From the NCBI GenBank assembly GCA_018873245.2, contig JAEMBT020000005.1:228001-292000 (forward strand): 64,000 nucleotides of DNA, read 5' to 3'. The notes under the pieces were generated by a model. That model was not told the origin of the DNA. It did not search any database and was given only the letters and a program-made list of their open reading frames with translations. A program made the position numbers and the translations under genes. Shown here piece after piece: positions 52,404-62,427 of the stretch (its first letter is position 1; each line of letters starts with the position of its first letter). Source of the stretch: Archegozetes longisetosus. Its lineage: Eukaryota > Arthropoda > Arachnida > Sarcoptiformes > Trhypochthoniidae.

Positions 52404-52921
52404 TTAGGGGTACCATTTAATTACCGCGCATATTATAACAAAAACCAAATTTTATTTTTTAAAAAAGTTACAAAAGTTCAATCAATTGTATAATCGTCAT
52501 CTTAATGATGATAACTACCCATCTTTCGACCGAATTTTATCCAAACATCATTATCCACTAAGATTGATCGGCCGGGTCTCGGGCGGTCTTCGGGACTACG
52601 GTCACCGGAACGGAACCGAATACACCATTTCTGGGATTGTCGGACACTTATCACTTGGCCGTAGGTTCCTATTGGCGGCTACAGTAGCATTTGATCAGCG
52701 ATCGAATTCATACATCAAACAGTGTCTGACATGACTCTTATCGGGAATGTAATCGGACATTGTTTGAACACTATTAAGAAATTACTTTTGCGCTAAATTA
52801 AAGTCAAATATATCTACTTTCAATTGAGAAACGGAAACTATTTGTAAACAAATGCTTTCCCTTCGCAGACAACACCACAATTATATATTCAAAATGCGTG
52901 GCAATTAAATGGTACGCCTAA
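52404..52921. mobile_element. Second internally deleted mariner element, 518 bp
   Basis: Inverted ends TTAGGGGTACCATTTAATTA and, from the right, TTAGGCGTACCATTTAATTG, each flanked by TA (52402-52403 and 52922-52923). The ends differ from those of the 9551-9961 element, so this is a separate lineage, although the transposase fragments of the two are alignable. Confidence 0.88.
52565..52760 (-). pseudogene. Mariner transposase N-terminal fragment
   Basis: The minus strand from ATG 52760 reads MSDYIPDKSHVRHCLMYEFD, a stop, then SNATVAAN, and after a frame change CIRFRSGDRSPEDRPRPGRS, the linker between the HTH and catalytic domains of mariner transposases (WFRQFKSGD..ED..RPGRP type). It aligns base by base with the fragment at 9610-9810. 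GC content is much higher than the surroundings. Confidence 0.8.
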
Positions 52922-53714
52922 TAGAATCTATATTTCAAAACTACCATTGTTTTTCGGAAACTCAAAAGCTTTATTATGTTCGGCAAATACCCAATTACCT
53001 GATATATTAAGCCCGCCTCAATATCCCGGTTTTAAAGTTTTTCAAAGTATAAGAATCAGTGATCATAATATATCAGCTATTAAGGCCGTTCTCTATAGAA
53101 GCTAGATATTAAGGCCAGTCTTCCTAAAAGTATGGAATGACGTTATATTTGAATTTCTGTTTATTAAACTATTATTCGTTTGATTACAAAGAGATGTAAG
53201 ATTCGCTTAATGTTTTAATGAATTATTTTCGTAACCTAAGTTAAAGAAAATTTTAAAACATTTATTGAATATTAATCGATACCATTAGATTGTAGCTGTT
53301 TTTAGTTTGATTTGAACGCATAATATAAGACCGGCTTCTCAAATGTTAGGTTTTCGAGAATAGGCCTAAAAGTCCAGGCCATAATATCTCAGATGTTAAG
53401 GCATAGCTTGATCAATTTTTGATATTAAAGCCGACTCTAATATGTCAGATAATTGGATGTATAAAATTATAACTTTTTCAGAATTAAGCATTTTAAAATA
53501 AGATAAAGGCCAACACATCGAATTTAAATCCATTATTTTTTGCATAGAACTTTTCTACTATCGAAAATATGACAACAGAAACGGATTTGCTTCAGCCTTA
53601 AAAATGATCCTTAAATCTAATTTAGTTTAAAATTGTCACTAAATTATACAAATGAAAAAATGTTCGATAAATGAGTTAAATTGAATTGCAACATATGTCA
53701 ATTTAGGTTGAATA
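52922..53714. other. Intergenic region with short dispersed repeats
   Basis: Short phrases such as ATATTAAGGCC and TCAGATGTTAAGGC recur between 53000 and 53450, suggesting a degenerate repeat; no gene recognised. Confidence 0.4.
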
Positions 53715-54344
53715 TTACAAAAAATCAATAATTATCAAAAAATTGAACGCTAAGTAAACAATTGATGACAAAGAATTGCTACTGTTTCCATTCTTTGATT
53801 CTTCAGTATTTTGGTTAGGATATGTTTTGGTTTTGTTTGATATCGTTTCTTCTTTGCTCGTAATTTTTTGTTCTGATTTAATGGAAGCTTGAGTCAATCT
53901 ATTGTCTGTTTCTTTCTTATGAGTTACTATTATACTTTCGTGTTTAACATAATCAAGAAGCGAAGCGCAAGCTTTTGAAGAATACTTATAATTAGGACAA
54001 TCCTTTTTCTCAGTAGAATCAATTTGTGGATCAAATACAATAGAGTTGAACTGTTTCAACAATTCGAGACCACATTTATCTTTGACCGATGATTTTTGAC
54101 ACGCGAAGACATCCCAAATCGGACAGCACTGATGACCTTCTCCTTGACCACAACTCAAACCGATTTTGTTGCTTCCATGAGTGGCACAGTTCCACTTTTG
54201 TGCAGCTCTATCAGTACAGGGCCTTAGAGTTATTGTGAATTTGTCGTAACATTCTTTCATGTTTTTCGTATAATTCTCAAATGGATCTGTTGCACAATTT
54301 GTGTTGAATACGAATAAAATTGCGATCTGTATTAAAAATCTCAT
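53715..54344 (-). CDS. Secreted Cys-rich protein, possibly GPI-anchored
   Basis: 209 residues in one exon. The N-terminus MRFLIQIAILFVFNTNCATD is a signal peptide. The mature part has about 12 cysteines (ECYDK, RPCTD, WNCATHGSNK, LSCGQGEGHQCCPIWDVFAC, DKCG, KDCPNY, KACAS). A Lys/Thr/Glu-rich stalk follows, then a C-terminal small-residue plus hydrophobic segment (NSSNSLSSIVYLAFNFLIII) with no basic tail, as in GPI-anchor signals. Family not recognised; likely an extracellular surface protein. Confidence 0.75.
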   Translation of the reverse strand: MRFLIQIAILFVFNTNCATDPFENYTKNMKECYDKFTITLRPCTDRAAQKWNCATHGSNKIGLSCGQGEGHQCCPIWDVFACQKSSVKDKCGLELLKQFNSIVFDPQIDSTEKKDCPNYKYSSKACASLLDYVKHESIIVTHKKETDNRLTQASIKSEQKITSKEETISNKTKTYPNQNTEESKNGNSSNSLSSIVYLAFNFLIIIDFL

Positions 54345-57292
54345 TCTTTCAAGATATGTTAATAGAACAAATTTAAGCGAATTTAATTAAAATCATAGTT
54401 ACGTGATTGATAAATTCGTTGTGTTTTAAGGGTTTTAGTTGGCCTAGAGCCTCATATTATTGCAAAATGAGCCTAAATTTAAATTGAGTTTCGACTAGGT
54501 TTTAAATTGCGTTAAACTTTTCCACTTTAAGCCTGGATTAAGTGATTTTGTTGAATGCACGCGAAAAACCAAGCATAGAAGCACTACAAGAGCGTGTTAT
54601 TATCTCAATGTAAATCCGTCTAAATCAGTTTTAAATATTGAAGAGATTAAAACTGCTAACTATACTCCTATATGCGCGTGGTATACTCTCTGTTGGCTCT
54701 ATATAAGTTTGATTTGGGCGCCGTATTAGATATGCAAGAGCTAGGTTAGGTTAAGTCCTTCATACCTATTACGTTACGCGCGCCATTCCCTTAACCTAAT
54801 CTGACTAACTTAACTACTATCAATTTTTTGTAGACAACCAAAATGTTAACACCCAAATGATGATTGACCAGTCAAAACTCCGCCTTTATGGGCACATTGC
54901 TTGAGATATAACATAACGGGCAGACCATAAGGTGTTAACGTCATGGTTCTTTACAAAAAATTTGATAGTATATAGCGGCACTCGACTTAATCTAGAAAGT
55001 TCTCGCTTGTAACCGTTGAGCTTTTGGACCCCCTCTAAAATATTAAAGAGTCTCGTCAACAGACCCTCAGAGAGTTAGACCTGCGCATTAGGTATCCTGC
55101 AACGAGTTGAGTTGAGTCGGATTGGGTTGGACTTTGGTGAAAAACGATGGTTTGGATGTATTCAGGTTCAAAAAGAAATTTCAAAAACGGATCGGGTAAG
55201 TTGAAAATTCTACCTCATTGGACTAGGCGGGTTGGGTAGGAGAAAAAATTCACTGTTAGATTTGGTTTCTCATACAAGTTCTTGTTAACTAGAATCGATA
55301 AAAATAAGTTCTAAATGACTGATGCAATATATTTATGATATCATCTCTATATTTTAAGTGTAAAAATACCTAGCCCTATTGACTAGAACAGTAAATACTG
55401 AGTATTCAAATACCTTAAATAATGAAAAAAATAAAAACATTTTCAAAAAGTTAAAGTATGATGCATTCAAACATAATACGTAGCAGAGTAAATATCCGTT
55501 AGTAAATGGTTTATCCAATTGAGATAAAGTAGAATAAATGGTTTTAAGCAAAACTATGTATTTTTAAAAATATAATATTAATATAATGTATATTTTTCAA
55601 TGGTCAGGCTGGGCGGATTCTGTCTGAAGAATTTTAAGCTCGGATGGGTTCAGATGGATTGATATTAGCTACTAACGGCCCAGACAGGTTCAGATTGGTT
55701 AGAGAATCTGACGAGCGACGCATCCCATCAATCTCTCAAATTTGAGGACTATCACCACGCATTACTCGTAATTATATTGAATTGAACGTACCACGGACAC
55801 GACTAGTCACAGCCTTATGTTAGATTCAATCAAATAAGAAATTATATTTTAATAAAAATTTGAAGAAATTAATACAAAAGCATTAAAATGCAAGATTAAT
55901 GGCTTAAGGTTGGAATCAGAGATATTTACCATATATCTAATAATAAAGATATAGAACTCGTGACATTTAGCTTATATATATTTTAATACAATTACCTGCA
56001 TTTTTGACTTTATAATTACTAGAATCCTATTTGTTGATAAACAAAGCATTGAAGTTTGCAACATTTTCAAACCAAAAAGCATTTGATTCATTGGTAATGA
56101 ATATTTGTTTATGATTCCAGAACTCAAATATTTGTAAAGAAGACAGACACAACTAAAGACAAGTTTTAATGATTTAAAAGTAATCATTTGAAATTGTTCG
56201 ACCATTCATTCGCTAATCTATACCTTATTTTCATTTAATTGCCTATCATAACTTAATTATGGTCTTTTATTGCATTCCTTAGAAATTTTATAACAATTTT
56301 ATCTCAAAAATTTATGATAATATTCTATTAACTAGTTGATGACGTTATTTGACTTAATTCACATATATTCAATACGTAGAAATAATTCACGAATATTTAT
56401 AGAATATCTCATAACAAATGAAACAAGAATAGAATTGGACAATTTAAAAATCATAAATAATAGCTTACGCTTAGGATCTCAAAAATTAATTAAAAATAAA
56501 TGCCAACATTGTTAACTTGAATACTTGATTGACGATCCCAGAATCATATTCTGCACTTATTTGTTAATTAACGCTAATCTGTTGATTAAAAGTTAGATAA
56601 TGAATAAATCTTTATGAAGATTTTCAAGTGCAAAATTTGTTATCTTTTTTTATAATCATTTGTCTTTGCCAGTGTTTACGCTAAGTCAATTTTTACTTAA
56701 TAACATAATTAGAGTTGAGTTGTGGTAATTTTCTCTTTTCAACAGATTAGAGAACATTATTTATCATCGATATCTTTTTACACCTCTTGATTAGGTTTAT
56801 TGCCTGTAATATGCAGCGATCTTCGGGCCAAAATCTATTATCAGTTGATTCGAGTCCTCCTATGCTCTTATAAGTATTAATATAACTATGTTCAAATATA
56901 GATCTGTAATTTCTACGATAGTAGTAAAAATTGTATTGAACTGACATAATATATGACTTACACTCTTTAGGTGTGAGTTCATTCGAATGCTTTCAGAAGA
57001 GACACTCTTTCATTGTATTCTTAATTTGTAACTGTTTAGCCCCCAAGACCAAAAAAGTGAAGACTGTAGATTGAAATAATTATCACTTGAATCTATGACT
57101 ATAAAATAATTTATTTGATTACATGACAATTAAACATAAGGAGATGTGCATCGATTAGTATAAATAGAGCTGTTAAATTATGATTTTCCTAATGTGCTTT
57201 AAGCACCGCTTCTGGAGTTCAACATTTTTCTTTAAATCTAACTTTTACTCAGACAGTATAGATTTTAGATTTTTCATTAGAACTCATTCTGA
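54345..57292. other. Long intergenic region
   Basis: No gene recognised. ORFs at 55972-56205 and 56747-56947 (minus) are small and without motifs. A G/T-rich stretch at about 55090-55260 and 55600-55720 contains repeated GGTTCAGAT- and GGGTTGG-like phrases, suggestive of an old repeat. Confidence 0.4.
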
Positions 57293-60186
57293 ATGGTTAT
57301 TGAGAAAAATTTATCAGATGAAAATACGGTTGAATGCAAGAACTGCATTGTAAAAACTCTATTGCTTCCTTTACTCTCACAGTTATCTCAACAATCATGG
57401 GTTCAGGCAATCATTTACTTCATTCTTATGTTCAGCTTATTCATTGGTATCTCAATAATTGCCGAAGTTTTCATGTGCTCTATCGAAAAGATTACGAGCG
57501 CTAAAAGAAAGGTACAAGAAAGATCAGGAGATGGTAAAGAAAAGCAAATCATAGAAGTTCCAGTTTGGAACAAAACTGTCGCCAACTTGTCGTTGATGGC
57601 TTTGGGTGCATCAGCTCCTGAAATATTATTGGCTACTATCGAGATCATTGGCAATGGGTTCGAAGCTGGCCATCTCGGTCCAGGAGCAATAGTCGGTGCT
57701 TCGGCTTTCAATCTATTTGTCACGATAGCTATCTGTGTGGTTTCATTAAACAAATCTGAATCGAAACGTATTAAGACAATAAAGGTGTCAAAATATTTTT
57801 TAATTCGTTGATTTAAGCCAAGTTTCATAGCTTCTTACTTGTATATTTCAGGCTTTTGCAGTTTCAGGAATTTTCAATGTATTTGCATATATTTGGTTGT
57901 ATTTGGTCTTAACAGTATTCACGCCCAACATCATTAATGTAACTGAAGCAATCTTAACGCTACTATTTTTTCCATTATTGGTTTTTGTTGGTTACTTAGC
58001 TGATCGAGACTTTTTTATGAAAGATAGATGGCCCAAATTCGGTAAGTCTAGCCTTTTTCCAAATAAATTGGTTTGTTTGTCCATACTTTTACTCAAAATT
58101 TGGTAATCAGCTTTCCTGCAAATCACTGAAGCGGCCTTCAGGAAGAAATTATTTCTGTAGTTACTCAGTCATCTCTAGGCCAATAAAGTTGTTTCGTTTC
58201 AATTATAGAAAAGTTTGATGAATTTTCGGAAACTAAAAAAATTATGTTATGAACGATCTAAATCCTAACCAATGAGAAAATTGACATTTCAAATTGATTT
58301 CATGTCTTTTTGTCAGATAAAAATCCATTTTCCAACAAGAATGATAAAGAAAAAGATTTGAAAAAATTCATAAAAGAAGTCAGAAAATTCAATTCAAGTC
58401 TAACTGCAGAAGAATGCGAACAGTTGACTACCTTTCATATGTTTAGCCAACAAAATCACTCGACACTATTCTATCGAATCAGTGCTCGAAGAAGATTGTC
58501 AGGTATACTAATTTAGGCACCTGGCGTATTTTTCTAACGAAATTTTTCCGTTGAATAGCTTCCGTTCCTATAGTACCGCATCTGAATGAAAGACTTCACA
58601 ATATTTATGATGCATATAATGATAAAATGAAAGAGCCGAAAGCAGAAAATGTTCAAAACACTGAAAAGCGTAATGCTTTAATAAATATGGAAATGAAAAT
58701 TAATACTTTAGAAGAAAAACATAAAGACAACAATAAAGCAGTTGTTAACTTGATGTCTAAATCAGCGACTGTACTGGAAAATCAACCGAGTATCGAAATA
58801 GGAATCGAACGTTATGGAAAATTGCAAAATTCATTTGCGTGTGAAATCGAAACATTAGATCGAACTGCAATCGCTAATTGCGATTATAAGCCTGTCAAAC
58901 AAATCATCAAATTTGGACCGAACGAAACTGTTAAGAAGTTTTCAATAAAAATCATCAGTAATAACGAGTGGAGTCCCGATAAAGTATTTCTAGTAAAATT
59001 GAGTTTACCATTTCATGATAACAACAACAATAATAATGATGTAATCAAAGGAGACAATAGTATAATGCAGGTCACTATTATTGATGACGACGAACCAGGA
59101 ATTGTTGAGTTCGAGCAAAGAATGGTTGTAATTGCTGATAGTGAGAATATGGTTAACATACCGCTGATTCGATGCCAGGGATCAGATGGAGAAGTCAGAG
59201 TCAAGTGGAAAACAGTCGATGGCAATGCTAAGAATGGAGAAGATTATTACGGAGGAGAAGGAGAGAGCGTTTTCAGTCACGGAAGCATCAAAGAATTTAT
59301 CAAAATTCCAATTTTTAATCGTTCCGTTGATGAAAAAGATGAATATTTCGAACTAGTGCTAGTTGAGGCGAGCGGTGGAGCGAAAATTGGAAGAATTAAT
59401 CACACTATGATCACTATTACTACTGATGAAAATTATGATAAGACTATGACTCGTATCATGGCCAAAGTTAATGATTACAAGGAATCAACTTTTCGCTTAC
59501 ATCGCGAAGAATGGTTGGAACAGATCAACGAAGCGTTTTCTTTCGGCAATTCCGGCCACAACAACGGCACTGAAATTTCAGTAAAGGATTACTTTTTACA
59601 TTTTGTAAGCTTTGGCTGGAAAGTATTGTTTTCACTACTGCCTCCAACAAGATTTCTCGGTGGTTGGCTCACATTCTTTTCTTCGCTTGTGGTCATTGGC
59701 ATTATGACAGCCATTTTGGGTGACCTGGCCTCTGCTTTCGGTTGTGTAGTCGGTCTCCACGACCACGTCACTGCCATTACATTCGTAGCGATTGGCACCG
59801 GATTACCCGATCTGTTCGCTACAAGAACTGCAGCTCGAAGAGAACGTTATGCCGATAATGCTATTGGAAATGTGACCGGAAGCAATGCATTCAACGTATT
59901 TCTCGGGTTAGGTCTTCCATGGCTTGCAGCTACTATTTATCACAGTTCCCATGGTTCAGTATTTCATATGTCATCAGAGAATATAGGATTCAGCGTCGTC
60001 TTATACACAGCCTTATCAATGGTTGCGATGGCACTCTTGATTGCACGAAGAAATTTGTCGATTTTCGGAAAAGGAGAGTTAGGCGGTCCTCATAAATATG
60101 CTGTAATTACATGTTTTTCATTTGTTCTAATTTGGATTATTTATATAACTATATCAATATGGCAAGTTTATACCGAACAATTTTAA
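57293..60186 (+). CDS. Sodium/calcium exchanger (NCX/Calx, SLC8 family)
   Basis: Plasma-membrane antiporter exporting Ca2+ in exchange for Na+. Exons 57293-57784, 57852-58041, 58317-58502 and 58559-60186 join in phase to 831 residues, slightly shorter than NCX1. Order: N-terminal membrane bundle with alpha-1 repeat (LMALGASAPEILLATIEIIG), the cytosolic loop with an XIP-like basic start (DRDFFMKDRWPKF), two Calx-beta calcium sensors (first ending VTIIDDDEPGIVEF at about residue 465; second rich in EDYYGG and KIPIFNRSVDEKDEYFEL), then the C-terminal bundle with alpha-2 repeat (FVAIGTGLPDLFATRTAARR, NVTGSNAFNVFLG). The Glu and Asp of the alpha repeats that bind ions are present. No signal peptide is visible before the first helix, unlike vertebrate NCX, so a further 5' exon is possible. 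Confidence 0.94.
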
Positions 60187-60320
60187 CTAATTTGATGCTC
60201 AATTCTAAATTCTAGTTATAGAATCTGTCTGAAATTTCAACAGTTATTGTATCTATTATAATATTTGAATTTTAATCCAATTAGAGTTACCATTAGTATT
60301 GTTTAAGTGCATTGACTTTC

Positions 60321-60326
60321 AATAAA
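60321..60326 (+). promoter_or_regulatory. Polyadenylation signal AATAAA of the exchanger gene
   Basis: AATAAA 135 bases after the stop codon of the Na/Ca exchanger. Confidence 0.5.
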
Positions 60327-60547
60327 AGACCTATATAATCAATGGCAAAAATGGTATTTTCATTCTTTTCAATTGAATTGAACTTTGAAAAGGCATTCAT
60401 TTTTGAAAAGTGTATGATTTAGTTTTGTCGAACCATACATATATTAGGTTAATAAATGTGCATTGATTATTCGATTTTTTGTCATTTCGAATGCTTTTAC
60501 TGTATCCTCAACACAATTCGTTCATTTATTTCGGATGTGCACTAGAT

Positions 60548-60747
60548 CAGGGGTTCCCAAATCGTTGGTCGTGATCTAGATGAGGATTAGTGCAATTCTT
60601 CTTGTGGATCGCACAATTATTTTAAAAACTATTAGTCGTGGGTCGCGACTTCAGATTTCTTAATGGACACATTTAGGACTTTCAAAAATATGTACTGGAT
60701 GTTCTAGATTTTCAAATAGTCTGAGAGAAAAAAGTTGGGGACCATTG
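60548..60747. mobile_element. hAT-like MITE, 200 bp
   Basis: The left end CAGGGGTTCCCAAATCG and the right end AGTTGGGGACCATTG form an imperfect inverted repeat of the common hAT pattern. Flanking octamers CACTAGAT and TATTAAAT agree at only 5 of 8 positions. An internal GGTCGTGATC/GGGTCGCGAC motif is typical of the 'gggttcccaa...gtcgcgac' hAT MITEs. Confidence 0.6.
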
Positions 60748-60891
60748 TATTAAATAAACATTAAAAACATATTTAATTAAGTAAAACACTCCAAATTTAT
60801 TTTATGTATCTTTAAAAACAGAACATCCGTTACTTGACTCATATTATAATTCTATGAGTATAAGCATATTATTTGGTAAAAATAAAATATA

Positions 60892-61140
60892 TTAAAGAAA
60901 TAATCTTCGAGACAATGATTTGGTTAAGGTGACAATAATGATTTGCAGATCCAGGTCTAACCCATCCATTCTTACACTTTCGAAGGCTTTTGGTCGACAT
61001 ACATAACAACCAAATTGAAACACGTTATGATCGACTGCACAATTGAATGCATGTCCACAAACAAGACTTGTTGTATAGCGTGATTTGCACAAGAAACCAA
61101 TCGATGCGATCAACACTAAAACCACGAATACAACTAACAC
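60892..61140 (-). CDS. Small secreted Cys-rich protein, copy 1
   Basis: About 82 residues: hydrophobic leader (LVVFVVLVLIASIGFL), then CKSRYTTSLVCGHAFNCAVD, QFGCYVCRPKAF and a hydrophobic tail ending SRRLFL. The mature part has five cysteines. No in-frame ATG exists: the exon follows TAATTAG, so translation probably starts in an upstream exon, possibly with the ATG split as A|TG. Family not recognised; an extracellular peptide is likely. Confidence 0.6.
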   Translation of the reverse strand: MLVVFVVLVLIASIGFLCKSRYTTSLVCGHAFNCAVDHNVFQFGCYVCRPKAFESVRMDGLDLDLQIIIVTLTKSLSRRLFL

Positions 61141-61515
61141 TAATTACATCTTTAAGTTGATCTTAAATAAGAGATAGCTTTTTCAAATCAAATCAATCAT
61201 TAAAGTTGCTATAAAATTGTGATTTAATCTTGAATAAAAGCCAAACTTTTATATACTTTTCTCAAATCCGAACTTTTATATCGATTCATTTATTGATTGT
61301 GCAAACTTATGTATCCCTTTCAATATTGTTAGTTTATAATTTTTGATTCCCAAAATTTCTCCGTAGAGTAAACAAATAGTCATTTTTAATTCCTTAGTTA
61401 TAGTAATTATGCAAAAATGTTATCAACTGCAAATCTAACGAGTTTGACATTCCAACTTCTTTAACAAGGCAAAACTATCTCTTGTTTAAACTCAGTCAAC
61501 TCAAAGATGTAATCA

Positions 61516-61764
61516 GTGTTAGTTGTATTCGTGGTTTTAATATCGATCGCATCGATTTGTTTCTCGTGCAAATCACGCTATACAACAAGTCTTGTTTGTG
61601 GACATGCATTCAATTGTGCAGTCGATCATAACGTGTTTCAATTTGGTTGTTATGTATGTCGACCAAAAGCCTTCGAAAGTGTAAGAATGGATGGGTTAGA
61701 CCTGGATCTGCAAATCATTATTGTCACCTTAACCAAATCATTGTCTCGAAGATTATTTCTTTAA
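61516..61764 (+). CDS. Small secreted Cys-rich protein, copy 2
   Basis: Same length as copy 1 and identical from CKSRYTTSL to the stop; differences are confined to the leader (LISIASICFS against LVLIASIGFL). The exon follows TAATCAG, a proper acceptor, again without an in-frame ATG. Five mature cysteines. The two copies are head-to-head and probably share a promoter region. Confidence 0.6.
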   Translation: MLVVFVVLISIASICFSCKSRYTTSLVCGHAFNCAVDHNVFQFGCYVCRPKAFESVRMDGLDLDLQIIIVTLTKSLSRRLFL

Positions 61765-62148
61765 TATATTTTATTTTTACCAAATAATGTGCTTGTAGTT
61801 AGAATTATAATTATATTATATAAGTTCTGGTAATTTAACGGCGTTTTCTATCTAATATAATAAAATATATTTTATTGCTTCAATTTTTTTAAACGACTAA
61901 ATAATAGAATTGAATTCTAATGATTCTCAAAATTGAAGAAAAATGTAAGAATATTTGACTGAATAAAAAGTTAATTTGAAGAGCTTTATTTTAATTGAAT
62001 GAAATTGAAGTGATAATACTATAAAAGATACTATTGACATTAAAAATTTCATAGCTCTTACTTATTATAGTCTATTTCTTAGCTATAATTATAAGTAATA
62101 AAATTGGAGTACGTTTCGATCCTCAACACTGGTAAGGAAATTTCTAAT

Positions 62149-62427
62149 TATCCATGTTTTCGATGTTTGTAATGGCCACGATTATGATGACCTTTAGCAG
62201 AATGCTCCTGGTGATGACCTTTTGATCCCAAGTGACGACCGATGCCTTTTTATGGTGTAATCCGTCGACTCCAATTATGGGAGATAATGATATCGAGATT
62301 ATGCAAATCAACATAAGTACGAACTAAATAGTTTTTAGGTAAAAAGAATTAAGTTTAAAATTGATTCATTAATAAAGTAATGATAGTAATGAAAAATGAA
62401 GAGTTCAAAACTCACTAAAACTTTCAT
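62149..62427 (-). pseudogene. Secreted His-rich peptide gene with an apparent frameshift
   Basis: A 12-nt first exon (62427-62416, MKVL) is followed by GTGAG and splices in phase to 62323, giving a signal peptide FVLMLICIISISLSPIIGVD. After LHHK the frame must move by one base inside an A5 run (about 62247-62251) to read GIGRHLGSKGHHQEHSAKGH and HNRGHYKHRKHG to a TAA at 62149. The unshifted frame encodes an unremarkable tail ending ENMDN. His-rich secreted peptides may bind metals or be antimicrobial; that is inference. The shift may be a real lesion or an assembly error in a homopolymer. Confidence 0.5.

Larger units (their letters stand above)
60843..61812. repeat. Inverted gene duplication with about 300-bp nearly identical arms
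   Basis: Arms 60843-61153 and 61503-61812 are reverse complements with only a handful of differences, concentrated near the 5' coding end and in the 3' flank. Weaker similarity extends about 30 bp into the spacer (CTATCTCTT). The 350-bp spacer carries the 5' sides of both genes. Confidence 0.9.

Noticed and set aside
56747..56947. 66-codon minus-strand ORF
   Set aside because: ATG-started but isolated, without domain or splice partners; could not be supported.
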